Source of the DNA: an uncultured Eudoraea sp.
GTDB taxonomy: Bacteria; Bacteroidota; Bacteroidia; Flavobacteriales; Flavobacteriaceae
Assembly: GCF_947258925.1 (NCBI RefSeq)
Contig: NZ_CAMYKG010000002.1
Location: 1-64,000, forward strand
Direction: 5' to 3'
DNA: 64,000 nucleotides
This document shows, one piece after another, positions 9,960 to 20,486 of the stretch; position 1 is the first letter of the stretch, and each line of letters starts with the position of its first letter. Made by a program: the position numbers and the translations under genes. Under the pieces are notes generated by a model. That model made no database searches, had not been told where the DNA came from, and saw only the letters and a program-made list of their open reading frames with translations.

Positions 9960-11176
9960 CTCACTTTGAGCGTCACAATGGTAATTACGGCCAATAGTAT
10001 TCCTACAATCCAAAACCTTGTGACTATTTTACTTTCGTGATATCCTTTTTTCTGATAATGGTGATGCAGGGGAGCCATTAAAAAAATTCGTTTCCCTTCA
10101 CCTGTTTTCTTTTTGGTATACTTGAAATAACCAACCTGCAACATTACCGAAATGGATTCGGCAAAGAATATTCCACAGAGAATGGGAATCAGTAACTCCT
10201 TTCTTACAATAAGAGCAATCACAGCAATAACACCACCTATTGTAAGACTTCCCGTATCACCCATAAAAACTTGAGCTGGAAAAGCGTTGTACCATAAAAA
10301 CCCGACTAGTGCGCCAACGAATGCAGCTATGAATATCAATAGTTCACCAGCCCGTGGTATATACATGATGTCCAGATATTCTGAAAAAATGATATTACCT
10401 GAGACCCATGCAAAAATCCCCAGGGTTAGCACGATTATGGCTGAAGAACCGCCAGCCAATCCATCAATGCCATCTGTAAGGTTTGCGCCATTGGAAACGG
10501 CAGTTACAATTAAGATCACGATTGGAATGAAAATCAACCACGCATATGAAGCTGCATTTTTGCCGGCCCACGAGATCAGATTGGCATAATCAAACTCATT
10601 ATTTTTAAAAAATGGAACGGTGGTCATTGTAGATTTTATATCTCCACCATTTATTTTTTCGACCTTATATTGCTCCGTAATAATTGTATTGGTCCTCTCA
10701 CGCATGGTAACATCAGGATGGAAATATAAAGTTGCACCAACAATGAGTCCCAAAACCACCTGACCCAGGATCTTAAACCTACCCTTTAGGCCTTTTTTGT
10801 TTTTCCTGAATATTTTAATGTAGTCATCTATGAACCCTATAATCCCCATCCATAGGATGGTAACTATCAATAATATGACATAAATATTCTTTAGATCGGC
10901 AAATAATAATACAGGAATTAAGGTGGACATTATTATTATTAATCCACCCATTGTTGGGGTGCCGGTCTTTTGCTTTTGTCCCTCAAGTCCAAGATCACGG
11001 ATGGTCTCTCCTATCTGTTTTTTCCTTAGCAATAGAATAATTCGCTTTCCATATACTGTTGCCAATAGCAGAGATAATAATACCGCCATAGCTGCCCTGA
11101 ACGTCTGAAACTGGAACAGACCTGCTCCCGGCAGTTGGTATTCCTTCTCTAAATATTCAAACAGATAATACAGCAT
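9956..11176 (-). CDS. mraY: MraY phospho-MurNAc-pentapeptide translocase
   Basis: 406-aa polytopic membrane enzyme that transfers phospho-MurNAc-pentapeptide to undecaprenyl phosphate, forming lipid I. The hallmark blocks TPTMGG, the [12 protein letters not shown] aspartate motif and the HHHYQKKG histidine motif near the C-terminus are all visible. About ten membrane segments. Its stop codon overlaps the murD start. Confidence 0.96.
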   Translation of the reverse strand: MLYYLFEYLEKEYQLPGAGLFQFQTFRAAMAVLLSLLLATVYGKRIILLLRKKQIGETIRDLGLEGQKQKTGTPTMGGLIIIMSTLIPVLLFADLKNIYVILLIVTILWMGIIGFIDDYIKIFRKNKKGLKGRFKILGQVVLGLIVGATLYFHPDVTMRERTNTIITEQYKVEKINGGDIKSTMTTVPFFKNNEFDYANLISWAGKNAASYAWLIFIPIVILIVTAVSNGANLTDGIDGLAGGSSAIIVLTLGIFAWVSGNIIFSEYLDIMYIPRAGELLIFIAAFVGALVGFLWYNAFPAQVFMGDTGSLTIGGVIAVIALIVRKELLIPILCGIFFAESISVMLQVGYFKYTKKKTGEGKRIFLMAPLHHHYQKKGYHESKIVTRFWIVGILLAVITIVTLKVR

Positions 11177-11190
11177 ATTGGATTGTCTTG

Positions 11191-12654
11191 TTATTTGTTT
11201 AAACTGGTTAATACTTCCTTCACAATTTTAAAATCGTCAAAATCTACTCGTTCGCCGTTTGTTTCCTGATATGTTTCATGGCCCTTTCCTGCAACGAGGA
11301 TAATATCATTAGGCAGCGCTAACTGGCAAGCAGCTTTGATGGCCTGGTCCCGATTTTCAATCGATAAAACCTTCTTTACATGCTGAGGTTCAACACCGGC
11401 TTCCATCTCTTCAATGATAATCAAAGGTGGTTCTGATCTTGGATTATCAGAGGTGAAAATGGCTTTGCTGCTCATTGCTGAAGCGATATGTCCCATTACC
11501 GGACGCTTAGACCTGTCACGATCACCACCACACCCCACTACGGTGATGACGTTTTCATTTCCAGTCCTCAATGTATTGATAGTATCAAGTACATTTTTTA
11601 AGGCGTCCGGCGTATGGGCATAATCAACAATAGCTGTTATTTTTTCTTTAGAAATAAAATATTGAAACCTTCCATCTACATTTTCCAATTCACTAAGCAA
11701 CCGAAGGATTTCTAGTTTTTCCAATCCCAGCAAGTCGGCTGTTGCATATATTGCCAGGATATTGTAAGCATTGAAATGTCCTATTAACCTTGTCCAAAGC
11801 TCATTTTCTTCTATTTTTAGCAACTGCCCGTTAAACTGATTTTCCAATATCTGAGCCCTGTAATCAGCATAACTTTTTAGTGCATAGGTATATTTCTTAG
11901 CTGTTGTATTCTGAAGCATCACAAGCCCATTCTTATCATCAATGTTGGTTAAGGCAAATGCTTTTTTTGGCAAGTCATCAAATAACTTCTTTTTGGTATT
12001 CCTATATTCTGCAAAAGTCTTGTGATAGTCCAGGTGGTCATGTGATAAATTTGTAAAGATTGCTCCCTCAAACACCAGCCCTTCCGTTCTTTTTTGATGA
12101 ATGCCATGGGAACTCACTTCCATAAAACAAAATTCCACCCCTGCTTCATTCATCAGGGAGAGATAATGATTGATTACCATGGCATCCGGTGTGGTATGAC
12201 TAGTAGGGAATTCCTCATTATCTACAATAATTTTTATAGTAGATATTAGTCCAACTTTGTAACCGGCTTTCTTAAATAATTGATACAGCAAACTACTGAC
12301 CGTCGTTTTTCCATTGGTACCGGTAATGCCAATGAGTTTTAAATTTTTGGATGGAGTATCATAAAAATTGGATGCCATAATAGCAAGGGCCTGATTAGCA
12401 TCGCCAACTTCAACGTATGTAATATTATTCTTCAAATTTGAAGGGAGGTTTTCACATACAATTGAATTGGCACCTGATGCTATTGCCTTATCAATATATT
12501 TATGACCATCAGTTATCAATCCCCGAATAGCTATAAAAACATCTCCCTTGACCACTTTTCTTGAATCAAAGCAAATGGTATTTACCAAAACTCCCGTAGA
12601 CCCACTAACCGCAGAAAGTCTAACCCCATATAGTATATCTTTTAGCGGCTTCAT
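11191..12654 (-). CDS. murE: UDP-MurNAc-tripeptide ligase MurE
   Basis: Mur ligase (487 aa) adding the third stem-peptide residue. The ATP loop [10 protein letters not shown] is near residue 113 ([10 protein letters not shown]). The block TSDNPRSE corresponds to the DNPR motif of ligases that use meso-diaminopimelate, so a meso-DAP peptidoglycan is likely. Its ATG overlaps the ftsI stop as ATGA. Confidence 0.95.
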   Translation of the reverse strand: MKPLKDILYGVRLSAVSGSTGVLVNTICFDSRKVVKGDVFIAIRGLITDGHKYIDKAIASGANSIVCENLPSNLKNNITYVEVGDANQALAIMASNFYDTPSKNLKLIGITGTNGKTTVSSLLYQLFKKAGYKVGLISTIKIIVDNEEFPTSHTTPDAMVINHYLSLMNEAGVEFCFMEVSSHGIHQKRTEGLVFEGAIFTNLSHDHLDYHKTFAEYRNTKKKLFDDLPKKAFALTNIDDKNGLVMLQNTTAKKYTYALKSYADYRAQILENQFNGQLLKIEENELWTRLIGHFNAYNILAIYATADLLGLEKLEILRLLSELENVDGRFQYFISKEKITAIVDYAHTPDALKNVLDTINTLRTGNENVITVVGCGGDRDRSKRPVMGHIASAMSSKAIFTSDNPRSEPPLIIIEEMEAGVEPQHVKKVLSIENRDQAIKAACQLALPNDIILVAGKGHETYQETNGERVDFDDFKIVKEVLTSLNK

Positions 12655-14657
12655 GAAAGTTCTAGAATTATTTTCTTTACCTTTTTCAAATCTGTTCCTT
12701 TAGAAATAGATTGATTTTTAACCTTTCCATTTCCTTTGACCTCTACTTCAAGTCCCATGTTTTCTAAAATTGAAATAGCGTCCATACCACTCATGCCTTT
12801 AACATCCGGCATCTGTTTATAATTTTTTTGAGCCTCCAAATAATAACTCTGAAAACTTGCATCTAAATCAACGTTGTAAGGGTCTAATGTGTTTATTTCG
12901 TCTATTAATGGATTGTTGGCATAAATCTTTCTGGCAATGGATTTGAAGACCGGACCAGATACATCTGCTCCGTAATACCCAACACTTTTATCAGGCTCAT
13001 GAATTACTACTATGCACGAGTATTTGGGGTTGTCGGCAGGAAAATAGCCTGCAAAGGTTGAGATATACCTTAATTTGTCCGGATCACGGGCCACATAGTT
13101 TTTTTGAGCCGTACCGGTTTTACCTGCCATGGAAAAATTCTTGGAATACAAACGGTGTCCTGTTCCATGTTCCTTTTCCACCACATTTTTTAATAAGTCC
13201 TGCACTTGTTTTGCAGTCTCTTTGGAACAGATAGTTTCCTTAATAACTTCTTTGTCAAATTTATAAATGGTTTTGTTCCATTCTCTAACCTCTTTTATTA
13301 GGCGAGGTCGCAACATTTCACCATCATTGGCAATGGCATTATAAAAAGCCAGGGTCTGTAAAGGTGTAAGGGATACTTCATAACCATGAGACATCCAAGC
13401 CAGTGAAATACCAGACCATCCCTTATCTCCCGGATACCTGATTACAGGTTTACCTTCTCCTTTAATCGGCATTCCCAGTTCCTGATGAAGCCCCATAGAC
13501 ATCAGGCGATCTACATAGACAGTTGGTTCTTCTTTATAACTATTATGAATCATTTTAGCGAAAGCCGTATTTGAAGAAACTTCAAAAGCCCTTGCCATTG
13601 AAATTTTACCATAACCTCCGTGCTTGGAATCCCGTACAGTTCTATCGTATATTCTCCAACGTCCTTTTTCGGTATCAATAACAGTGCTAGTGTCTATTTT
13701 ATCATCTTCAAGGGCAGCAACCAAGGACATTAGTTTAAATGTAGAACCGGGTTCGTGTGATTCTCCTATCGCATAATTTAGTCTCTCATAATATTTACCA
13801 TCTTCTGTTCTTCCAAGATTGGAGATGGCTTTTATTTCCCCTGTTTTGGTTTCCATTACAATCACACATCCATGGTCTGCTTTATACTTTTCTAATTGCG
13901 TTAGAAGACCATGATGGGCAATGTCCTGAATATTAATGTCAATGGTTGAAACAACATCGTACCCGTCTTTTGGTTCAACAATATTGTCTAAACCAATAGG
14001 TTTCCACTGTCCTTTTGCAATTTTCTGTTTTAGTCTTTTGCCTTCAATTCCTCTTAAATAATTACCAAAGGCCCCTTCAAGTCCAACCCTGGTCACATAG
14101 CCATTTTCATCGAAACGTTCATAACCAACACTTCTTTCCGCTATTTTACCTAAAGGATGTTCCCTCACTGTTTTTTGTTCCACAATAAAGCCTCCTCTAT
14201 TAGGTCCTTTATTAAAAAGCGGAAAAGATTTGACCTGCATATAGTCGGAATAATCAAGATTCCTCACCACTAAAGCATATCTGTTTTTATTGGCTTTGGC
14301 CTTTCTCAAGACTTGCTCATAATGGGCAGCGGGTTTTCCAAATAGCTTGGCTAAAGCGTCTGACAATGGCTTTACTTCTTCTTCAAAATCTGAATTTTTT
14401 ACAGTAACGGCATCAAATCGTATGGTATATCTTGAGACCGATGTAGCCAGTAAACTTCCATCATCAGAATAGAGGTTGCCTCTGTTGGGAGCAATTGTAA
14501 AAAGCCTTTCGGTTCGCTGCAGAGCCATCGCCTTATACTTATTGCCGTGAACCATCTGGATACTTACCAGCTTAACAGCCACAGAAATCGCAAACAGGAA
14601 AAGACATGCAGATACTATATAAAGTCTGGTCAATATTTTTTTTTCGGATATGGCCAC
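12651..14657 (-). CDS. ftsI: FtsI/PBP2-type transpeptidase with PASTA domain
   Basis: Class B penicillin-binding protein (668 aa) that cross-links septal peptidoglycan. One N-terminal membrane anchor (about residues 10-32) is followed by the dimerisation domain and the transpeptidase domain. Catalytic motifs are visible: SxxK at S305-K308, SxN at 361-363 and KTG at 513-515. A single PASTA domain occupies about residues 605-668, as in SpoVD-like enzymes. The start is GTG at 14657, directly after the ftsL stop. Confidence 0.95.
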   Translation of the reverse strand: MAISEKKILTRLYIVSACLFLFAISVAVKLVSIQMVHGNKYKAMALQRTERLFTIAPNRGNLYSDDGSLLATSVSRYTIRFDAVTVKNSDFEEEVKPLSDALAKLFGKPAAHYEQVLRKAKANKNRYALVVRNLDYSDYMQVKSFPLFNKGPNRGGFIVEQKTVREHPLGKIAERSVGYERFDENGYVTRVGLEGAFGNYLRGIEGKRLKQKIAKGQWKPIGLDNIVEPKDGYDVVSTIDINIQDIAHHGLLTQLEKYKADHGCVIVMETKTGEIKAISNLGRTEDGKYYERLNYAIGESHEPGSTFKLMSLVAALEDDKIDTSTVIDTEKGRWRIYDRTVRDSKHGGYGKISMARAFEVSSNTAFAKMIHNSYKEEPTVYVDRLMSMGLHQELGMPIKGEGKPVIRYPGDKGWSGISLAWMSHGYEVSLTPLQTLAFYNAIANDGEMLRPRLIKEVREWNKTIYKFDKEVIKETICSKETAKQVQDLLKNVVEKEHGTGHRLYSKNFSMAGKTGTAQKNYVARDPDKLRYISTFAGYFPADNPKYSCIVVIHEPDKSVGYYGADVSGPVFKSIARKIYANNPLIDEINTLDPYNVDLDASFQSYYLEAQKNYKQMPDVKGMSGMDAISILENMGLEVEVKGNGKVKNQSISKGTDLKKVKKIILELS

Positions 14658-15002
14658 TTATTTATTGCTGGTTTTTACTTTTATTTTTTTAGGTGGTGTT
14701 TCTGAAGGAAAAAGTCCTTCATCCATTACATTTTCAGTAATAGTGGATTCCAATTTCAAGCGTTGCACATCCGAACGCATATCTACGAATTCATTTTTTA
14801 ACTCCTTAACTTCTTCATTCAAAGCTGCTACCTGATGCACTTTCTTATCAGCACTATGTGAACTTGCAATCATTACAGTTGCTAAAACGGATGCAAAAAT
14901 GATAAAGAGCCAATTTTTTGGAGCATCCCCACTCACAAGGAACTTCCCTTTTAAAATATCTATGATGCCTTTTCTCATAAGTATTGTGTTATTTTGAACC
15001 AC
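14658..15002 (-). CDS. ftsL: FtsL-like cell division protein
   Basis: 114-aa bitopic protein with a short cytoplasmic start, one membrane helix (about residues 30-46) and a periplasmic coiled-coil heptad region (about 52-90). It ends in a lysine-rich tail. This is the expected architecture of FtsL, which partners FtsB and FtsQ. FtsL sequences hardly align between phyla, so the call relies on topology and its place between rsmH and ftsI. Confidence 0.82.
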   Translation of the reverse strand: MVQNNTILMRKGIIDILKGKFLVSGDAPKNWLFIIFASVLATVMIASSHSADKKVHQVAALNEEVKELKNEFVDMRSDVQRLKLESTITENVMDEGLFPSETPPKKIKVKTSNK

Positions 15003-15015
15003 TTAAATTCACAAA

Positions 15016-15921
15016 TTAAATTCGCTCGGCTATTCTTAACCTTGCACTACGCGCCCTACTATTCCGAGCTATTTCGCTATCTGTTGGAACAATTAATCCT
15101 CCTATCTTTTTAAAGGGAGTAATTGTGTTGCCGTAAAAATCTTTTTCCACTTCACCAGAAAAATTACCGGATCTGATAAACCTCTTTACCAGTCTGTCTT
15201 CTAAAGAGTGGTAACTAATTAAACTCAGCCGGCCCCCTTTGTCCATTATATCAGGAGTTTGTAACAGAAATTCCTCAATTGCCGATAATTCCTCATTCAC
15301 TTCAATGCGAATAGCCTGATACACCTGTGCCAAAATTTTGTTCTCCTTAAATTTTGGCAGATAATTTTTTAATGCCAATTTCAAGTCCGATGTTGTCCTG
15401 ATAGGAGTTTTATCCCTATGTTCCACAATGGTTTTAGCCATTGGATCGGCACGTCTCAAATCTCCATAACGAAACAAAACTTTTCGGAGATCATCATAGC
15501 TGTATGAATTAACAACCTCATAAGCACTCTTTTTGTTACTGGAACTCATTCTCATATCCAGATTCGCATCAAAACGGGTAGAAAAACCACGTTCAGCCTT
15601 GTCAAATTGATGCGAAGAAACCCCAAAATCTGCCAAGATTCCGTTCACTTTCCTAATGCCATAGAACTTTAGAAACTGCTTTATATATCTAAAATTTTCA
15701 TTGATCAGCGTAAATCTTTCATCCCTAATAATATTCTGTAAAGCCTCTTCATCCTGATCAAATGCAAACAATTTACCTGCATCACCCAATCTCCTCAAGA
15801 TCTCTCTGGAATGTCCACCACCACCAAAGGTGACATCGACATAAATTCCATTTTCAATTATATTAAGTCCATCAACGGACTCTTTTAACAATACAGGATT
15901 ATGATAGTTCGTCTCCATCAT
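15016..15921 (-). CDS. rsmH: 16S rRNA (cytosine-1402-N4)-methyltransferase
   Basis: SAM-dependent methyltransferase (about 301 aa). The N-terminal block YHNPVLLKESVDGL and the SAM-binding VDVTFGGGGHSREIL are typical, as are GILADFGVSSHQFD and the C-terminal SYHSLEDRLVKRF. It modifies C1402 in the ribosomal decoding centre. The start is one of two tandem ATGs (15921 or 15918), overlapping the end of mraZ by about 20 bases. Confidence 0.95.
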   Translation of the reverse strand: MMETNYHNPVLLKESVDGLNIIENGIYVDVTFGGGGHSREILRRLGDAGKLFAFDQDEEALQNIIRDERFTLINENFRYIKQFLKFYGIRKVNGILADFGVSSHQFDKAERGFSTRFDANLDMRMSSSNKKSAYEVVNSYSYDDLRKVLFRYGDLRRADPMAKTIVEHRDKTPIRTTSDLKLALKNYLPKFKENKILAQVYQAIRIEVNEELSAIEEFLLQTPDIMDKGGRLSLISYHSLEDRLVKRFIRSGNFSGEVEKDFYGNTITPFKKIGGLIVPTDSEIARNSRARSARLRIAERI

Positions 15922-16363
15922 CACCCATTACCTCTTCCGCTAATTCTGCAAAATTTTCTGCAGTTTCATCTAGAACTTGTTCATAGCTATTCTTATCCCA
16001 AATCTCAATTATATTTATTGCTGAACTCAAAACAACTTCTTTCTTTATCCCTGCGATGGAGACCAGATTTTTGGGGATTAATAACCTTCCTGTACCATCT
16101 ATTTCTATGGGTTTTACGCCGGCTGAAAATCGTCTGATAAAGTCATTATTCTTCTTTTTGAACCTGTTTTTCTTATTCATTTTCTCCATTAAGAGATTCC
16201 ACTCATCCATAGGGTACAATTCAAGACAAGGCTGAAAAACAGAGCGTTTTATGACAAAGCCCTTGTTAAGAACAGGGGCCATCTGATTTTTAAGGGTAAC
16301 TGGTATCATTACTCGCCCCTTAACATCAGCTTTACAATCATATGTACCTATAAAACTTATCAC
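15899..16363 (-). CDS. mraZ: MraZ transcriptional regulator
   Basis: 154-aa protein with two AbrB-like SpoVT half-domains, each carrying the DxKGR/DGxGR-type motif (DVKGRVMIP near residue 13, DGTGRLLIP near 94). MraZ binds short direct repeats at its own promoter and controls the dcw operon. A matching repeat array lies just upstream. The start is GTG at 16363, giving the family-typical N-terminus (ISFIGTYDCKADVKGR). First gene of the operon. Confidence 0.94.
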   Translation of the reverse strand: MISFIGTYDCKADVKGRVMIPVTLKNQMAPVLNKGFVIKRSVFQPCLELYPMDEWNLLMEKMNKKNRFKKKNNDFIRRFSAGVKPIEIDGTGRLLIPKNLVSIAGIKKEVVLSSAINIIEIWDKNSYEQVLDETAENFAELAEEVMGDDGDELS

Positions 16364-16393
16364 TTAAAACTGGCCGGTTTTGTATTATAAACT

Positions 16394-16401
16394 CAAATAT
16401 A
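16394..16401 (-). promoter_or_regulatory. -7 promoter element of the dcw operon
   Basis: TATATTTG on the minus strand, an exact match to the Bacteroidetes -7 consensus TAnnTTTG, 31 bases upstream of the mraZ start codon. No equally good -33 element was found at the expected distance, where the MraZ boxes sit instead. Confidence 0.7.
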
Positions 16402-16410
16402 TAGAATTTA

Positions 16411-16437
16411 TTACCACAATTTACCACAATTTACCAC
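16411..16437 (-). promoter_or_regulatory. Candidate MraZ operator: three direct repeats
   Basis: Three copies of GTGGTAA on the minus strand (forward TTACCAC at 16411, 16421 and 16431), spaced exactly 10 bases apart. The two outer copies read GTGGTAAATT in full and the promoter-proximal one reads GTGGTAATAA. Known MraZ sites are short G-rich direct repeats with a 10-base period upstream of mraZ. The position, directly before the -7 element, fits autoregulation of the operon. Confidence 0.75.
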
Positions 16438-16632
16438 TTTATTGAAAAAAATTCAATCTTGCCAGAGAAGTTTTATGCCAGATTCCGCTGTTTTAAGAAG
16501 TATTTTCAACAGCAGAAAGCTTCTTTTTAAAGGTAAAAATTCAGTAACATATAGTTAAGGACATTTTTACAAAAGTATTGGTATTATTCGGAAATGCCTA
16601 TATTTGCCCACTGAAGAGTGAAGCAGTATTTA

Positions 16633-17397
16633 ATGGAAGAACACATTAAAAAAGAAGGCAAATACAAGTTTATTGAAGTTGGAGAAGGAACTCCGATGAT
16701 TATACTTCATGGCCTTATGGGTGGCCTCAGTAATTTTCATGGGGTTACAAATTATTTCCCTGGTAAGGGTTATAAAGTCCTGATCCCTGAACTACCAATT
16801 TACTCTTTGCCTCTCCTAAAAACCAATGTTAAAAACTTTGCGAGGTTCCTCGAGGGTTTTATTGAATACAAAGGACTTAAAGATGTGATTTTACTGGGTA
16901 ATTCCCTTGGAGGTCATGTAGGCTTGCTACATACCAAACTTTATCCACAAATTGTAAAAGCCCTTGTAATTACCGGTAGTTCGGGGCTCTATGAAAGTGC
17001 TATGGGAGATGGCTATCCCAAAAGAGGAGACTATGATTTTATTAAAAAGAAAGCTCAGGATGTTTTTTATGATCCGGAAGTAGCTACCAAAGAAATTGTA
17101 GATGAAGTTTTTGCGACAGTAAATGACAGAAAAAAACTAATTAAGACGTTATCAATCGCTAAAAGTGCGATACGACATAATATGTCCAAAGATTTACCCC
17201 ATATGATGACGCCCACTTGTATTATTTGGGGTGAAAATGATTCCGTAACACCCCCTAATGTAGCAAGGGAATTTCATGACTTACTTCCGGATTCAGAACT
17301 TTTCTGGATAAAGAAATGTGGCCATGCACCCATGATGGAACATCCAAATGAATTTAATGACATCCTGGACAAATGGTTGCAAAAGCGTCAATTCTAG
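16633..17397 (+). CDS. Alpha/beta hydrolase
   Basis: 254-aa alpha/beta-hydrolase fold protein without a signal peptide. The oxyanion block [11 protein letters not shown], nucleophile elbow GNSLGG (Ser), acid [10 protein letters not shown] (Asp) and catalytic His in [10 protein letters not shown] are visible, so it should be an active hydrolase. The substrate is unknown. I prefer the ATG at 16633 over the GTG at 16618. It is followed after 13 bases by engB and runs divergently from the dcw operon. Confidence 0.85.
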   Translation: MEEHIKKEGKYKFIEVGEGTPMIILHGLMGGLSNFHGVTNYFPGKGYKVLIPELPIYSLPLLKTNVKNFARFLEGFIEYKGLKDVILLGNSLGGHVGLLHTKLYPQIVKALVITGSSGLYESAMGDGYPKRGDYDFIKKKAQDVFYDPEVATKEIVDEVFATVNDRKKLIKTLSIAKSAIRHNMSKDLPHMMTPTCIIWGENDSVTPPNVAREFHDLLPDSELFWIKKCGHAPMMEHPNEFNDILDKWLQKRQF

Positions 17398-17410
17398 CAC
17401 CACAACCGTT

Positions 17411-18022
17411 ATGAAAATAAAGTCTGCCGACTTTTTAATGAGTAACTCCAGTGTGGATAAATGCCCAAACCAACAATTACCGGAGTATGCTTTTATTGGA
17501 AGATCGAATGTAGGGAAATCTTCACTTATAAATATGCTCACTTCCCGTAAGAACCTCGCTAAAACATCAGGGCGACCAGGAAAAACTCAACTTATTAATC
17601 ATTTCAAAATAAATGATAACTGGTTCCTTGTAGATTTACCCGGATATGGCTACGCCAGAGTTTCTAAAAAAGACAAGAAGACTTTTCAGAAATATATTAC
17701 CGATTATTTCTTAAGAAGGGAACAATTGGTTAATGCCTTTCTTCTGATTGATATTCGGCATGAAGCTCAAAAAATAGATCTTGAATTCATGCAGTGGTTA
17801 GGTGAGAACGGCATCCCGTTTTCTATAATTTTTACCAAGGCCGATAAACTGAAACCTAAAGCAATTGAAAGAAATGTAAAAAATTACTTAGATCATTTAC
17901 TTATGGGTGCCTGGGAAGAGGTGCCTATTCATTTCGTAACTTCCTCATCAAACAGGATGGGCAGGGAAGAGGTTTTGGATTATATAGAAGAAATAAATTT
18001 AGAATTCTACCAAAAGAAATAA
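17411..18022 (+). CDS. engB: Ribosome biogenesis GTP-binding protein EngB/YsxC
   Basis: 203-aa TrmE-Era-type GTPase needed for large ribosomal subunit assembly. G1 [10 protein letters not shown]2 region RPGKTQ, G3 DLPGYGYA and G4 TKAD are all present. The start at 17411 gives the family N-terminus ([11 protein letters not shown]). A longer reading frame from 17348 overlaps the upstream hydrolase and is rejected. Confidence 0.95.
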   Translation: MKIKSADFLMSNSSVDKCPNQQLPEYAFIGRSNVGKSSLINMLTSRKNLAKTSGRPGKTQLINHFKINDNWFLVDLPGYGYARVSKKDKKTFQKYITDYFLRREQLVNAFLLIDIRHEAQKIDLEFMQWLGENGIPFSIIFTKADKLKPKAIERNVKNYLDHLLMGAWEEVPIHFVTSSSNRMGREEVLDYIEEINLEFYQKK

Positions 18023-18033
18023 TGACTGTTACC

Positions 18034-18423
18034 CTACGCTGTCAGTGCTTTGCTTCTTTTCTTAATTAAATCAATTAAGGCTTCAGTATTCTCTAGTTCA
18101 TTGAGTTCTTTTGTCGTAATAAACACCTGTAACTCTTCATTTACCGCTAATAATACGATTGGGAACTTAAACTTATATCCAAACTTTGATGCATAGAGTT
18201 TACTATACTCATCTTTATGCAAAAATTCCATGTGCCAATCTTCTTGTTCCCGGAATTGTTTCCATCTTTTCTTCTCATTAAAAACATCAAATGTCAGATC
18301 ACAGAGATTGCACTGGTATGTATTTGGACTTAGCGCTTTATGCGCTGCATCCAAAATGGAATTTTTCATTCCCGAATTGGCATTATAAATAAAAATCAGC
18401 TTGCCCTTTATGTCTTCTTTCAT
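18034..18423 (-). CDS. Conserved hypothetical protein with CxxC motif
   Basis: 129-aa protein, apparently cytoplasmic. After a short beta-strand-like start (LIFIYNANSG) it has CNLCD around residues 38-42, a CxxC pair that could bind metal or be redox-active. A conserved-looking hydrophobic strand (FKFPIVLLAVNEELQVFITT) and a helical end follow. I do not recognise a named family, although similar small proteins are common in flavobacteria. It converges on engB with a 12-base gap and is transcribed alone. Confidence 0.6.
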   Translation of the reverse strand: MKEDIKGKLIFIYNANSGMKNSILDAAHKALSPNTYQCNLCDLTFDVFNEKKRWKQFREQEDWHMEFLHKDEYSKLYASKFGYKFKFPIVLLAVNEELQVFITTKELNELENTEALIDLIKKRSKALTA

Positions 18424-18531
18424 ATTTATTTAATACATTTAAAAAGCACTGATCCGTGCTTTGACTATACTTTGTAGTCAATAAAATTACGCATTACTTA
18501 CATCACATATAGCTATCTGATCAACCCTACT

Positions 18532-20148
18532 ATGTATAAATGTATAAAATATTTTATTCTGTTAATTGCGTTTTCACCGCAGATAGGTCATACCCAATTG
18601 GGATCCGCCCCATTAACTGCCCCTTTTAAAGATTTAGATACACTGGCAACCAATGATTGGTGGAATAGGGAATCTAATCCAATAATCAATCTAAAAGTTA
18701 ATAGAGATAGTGTGGTGGCCTTTGGCCTTTATACCGTACACAATAATACTCTAAAATTAACGGGGCAACTTTATCCCCTATACCCCAATGAAACGAGAGA
18801 AATTATCCTGGAGCTATACAGTGATGAAAAATGGAAAGAAGTCCAAAGGCAAAATGTTAATGAATTGGGATGGTCTGCATTATTCAGGGTAGAAAATTGG
18901 GATTCGACCAAAGATATCAAATACAAAATTACCCATGGGAAACGGGCCTTTTTTGAAGGTATTATCAGAAAAAATCCTGCAGATAATTCAGAGATTGTTA
19001 TGGCGGCACTTTCATGTAATTCAAATAAAGACAGGGGGTTAAGAGAAAATTATGTGCGGAATATAAATTATCAGGACCCGGACCTGATGTTCTTTGCCGG
19101 GGATCAGTCATATGATCATACTGAGCATACCGCCGCATGGCTCAAATTCGGGCTTCAATTTCGTGAAACTTTCAGGAACAGGCCCTGTATAACCATTCCT
19201 GATGATCATGATATTGGCCAGGGTAATCTTTGGGGTGAAAATGGTAAATTATCTACCGCAAAAGGAAGTAGTGATGGAGGATACACCTATCATCCGGAAT
19301 ATGTGAAAATGGTTGAAAGGTGTCAAACCGCCCATCTGCCGGACCCCTATGATCCAACACCCATTGAACAGGGCATTGGGGTGTACTTTACAAATCTTAG
19401 TCTTAGCGGTATTGATTTCGCCATCCTGGAAGACAGAAAGTTTAAATCCGGGCCGGAAGGTAAAATTCCTCAGCAAGGCCCTCGTCCTGACCATATCAGG
19501 AATCCAGAATACGATCCAAAGTCTATTGATCTGGAAGAGCTGACTTTATTAGGCGAGAGACAACTTGCTTTTTTAGAAAATTGGGCTGGTGAAAATCCCG
19601 GGTCTATGAAAGTAGTTTTATCCCAAACCGGGTTTTGTGGGGGTGCCCATATTCATGGTTCCATTGATAATCGGTTACATGCGGACCTGGATTCCAATGG
19701 CTGGCCCCAAAGCGGGAGAAATAAGGCATTGAAGCTCATTAAAAAAGCAAATGCGGTACATATTGCAGGAGATCAGCATCTGGCAACTGTTATCCAACAT
19801 GGTATCGAAGAATTTAGAGATGGACCCTGGGCCTTCGTGGTACCCGCAATTGTAAACGACTATTATAGCCGATGGTGGTGGCCGGAAGATGAACAAGCCG
19901 GGGTTAACCCTAATAATAACACCTCATTGCCATGGACAGGTGATTATTTAGATGGATTTGGCAACAAAATAAGTGTTATGGCCTATGTTAACCCTGAAAG
20001 CCCTTCCCATGGCGGTGGTTACGGATTAATAAGATTTAACCAAAAAGAGAAGCGTGTTACCTTTGAATGCTGGCCCAGATATACCGATGTCACAACAGGC
20101 AAAGCTTCTCAATTTGAGGGATGGCCCATTACTGTTGTACTGGATTAA
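18532..20148 (+). CDS. PhoD-like alkaline phosphatase (metallophosphatase)
   Basis: 538-aa secreted protein. An N-terminal signal peptide (about residues 1-21, ending near GHTQ) is followed by a beta-sandwich domain and a metallophosphoesterase domain. Metal-ligand motifs are visible: FFAGDQSYDH, the PDDHDIG block and AGDQHLATV near the C-terminal third. PhoD-type enzymes are phosphodiesterases/alkaline phosphatases that release phosphate outside the cytoplasm. The substrate is uncertain. Its stop codon overlaps the convergent gldC stop. Confidence 0.82.
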   Translation: MYKCIKYFILLIAFSPQIGHTQLGSAPLTAPFKDLDTLATNDWWNRESNPIINLKVNRDSVVAFGLYTVHNNTLKLTGQLYPLYPNETREIILELYSDEKWKEVQRQNVNELGWSALFRVENWDSTKDIKYKITHGKRAFFEGIIRKNPADNSEIVMAALSCNSNKDRGLRENYVRNINYQDPDLMFFAGDQSYDHTEHTAAWLKFGLQFRETFRNRPCITIPDDHDIGQGNLWGENGKLSTAKGSSDGGYTYHPEYVKMVERCQTAHLPDPYDPTPIEQGIGVYFTNLSLSGIDFAILEDRKFKSGPEGKIPQQGPRPDHIRNPEYDPKSIDLEELTLLGERQLAFLENWAGENPGSMKVVLSQTGFCGGAHIHGSIDNRLHADLDSNGWPQSGRNKALKLIKKANAVHIAGDQHLATVIQHGIEEFRDGPWAFVVPAIVNDYYSRWWWPEDEQAGVNPNNNTSLPWTGDYLDGFGNKISVMAYVNPESPSHGGGYGLIRFNQKEKRVTFECWPRYTDVTTGKASQFEGWPITVVLD

Positions 20149-20483
20149 TCCTTTTTTAAATCCAGTTTTTCTGCAAAATAGGAACAAAAATCCTTCATAG
20201 TTGCAGTCATCTTTTCGTCCTGAGTGGCTTTCATAAAAGTATCAGACATTGCGATCAAGGTTTGGTGAAAGAATACTTTCATTTCATCTACAGGCATATC
20301 TTTTGTCCATAAATCAATTTTTAAAGACTCCTGGTTCTTACTATCCCATACCGATAAAAACATGGCTTTTGCCTCCTCATTTACAATACCGCCATCTTCT
20401 GCAGACCAGTTCAACTCTTCCGGAACACGATTCTCATCGAGGCCAACTTTTAGTGTTATTTGCGAAGTATGTAATTTACCCAT
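20145..20483 (-). CDS. gldC: Gliding motility protein GldC
   Basis: 112-aa cytoplasmic protein matching flavobacterial GldC over its full length (VGLDENRVPEELNWSAEDGG, LWTKDMPVDEMK). GldC supports gliding motility, probably as a partner of GldB, though its biochemical role is not known. It follows gldB by only three bases, the arrangement known from Flavobacterium johnsoniae. Confidence 0.92.
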   Translation of the reverse strand: MGKLHTSQITLKVGLDENRVPEELNWSAEDGGIVNEEAKAMFLSVWDSKNQESLKIDLWTKDMPVDEMKVFFHQTLIAMSDTFMKATQDEKMTATMKDFCSYFAEKLDLKKD

Positions 20484-20486
20484 GAT

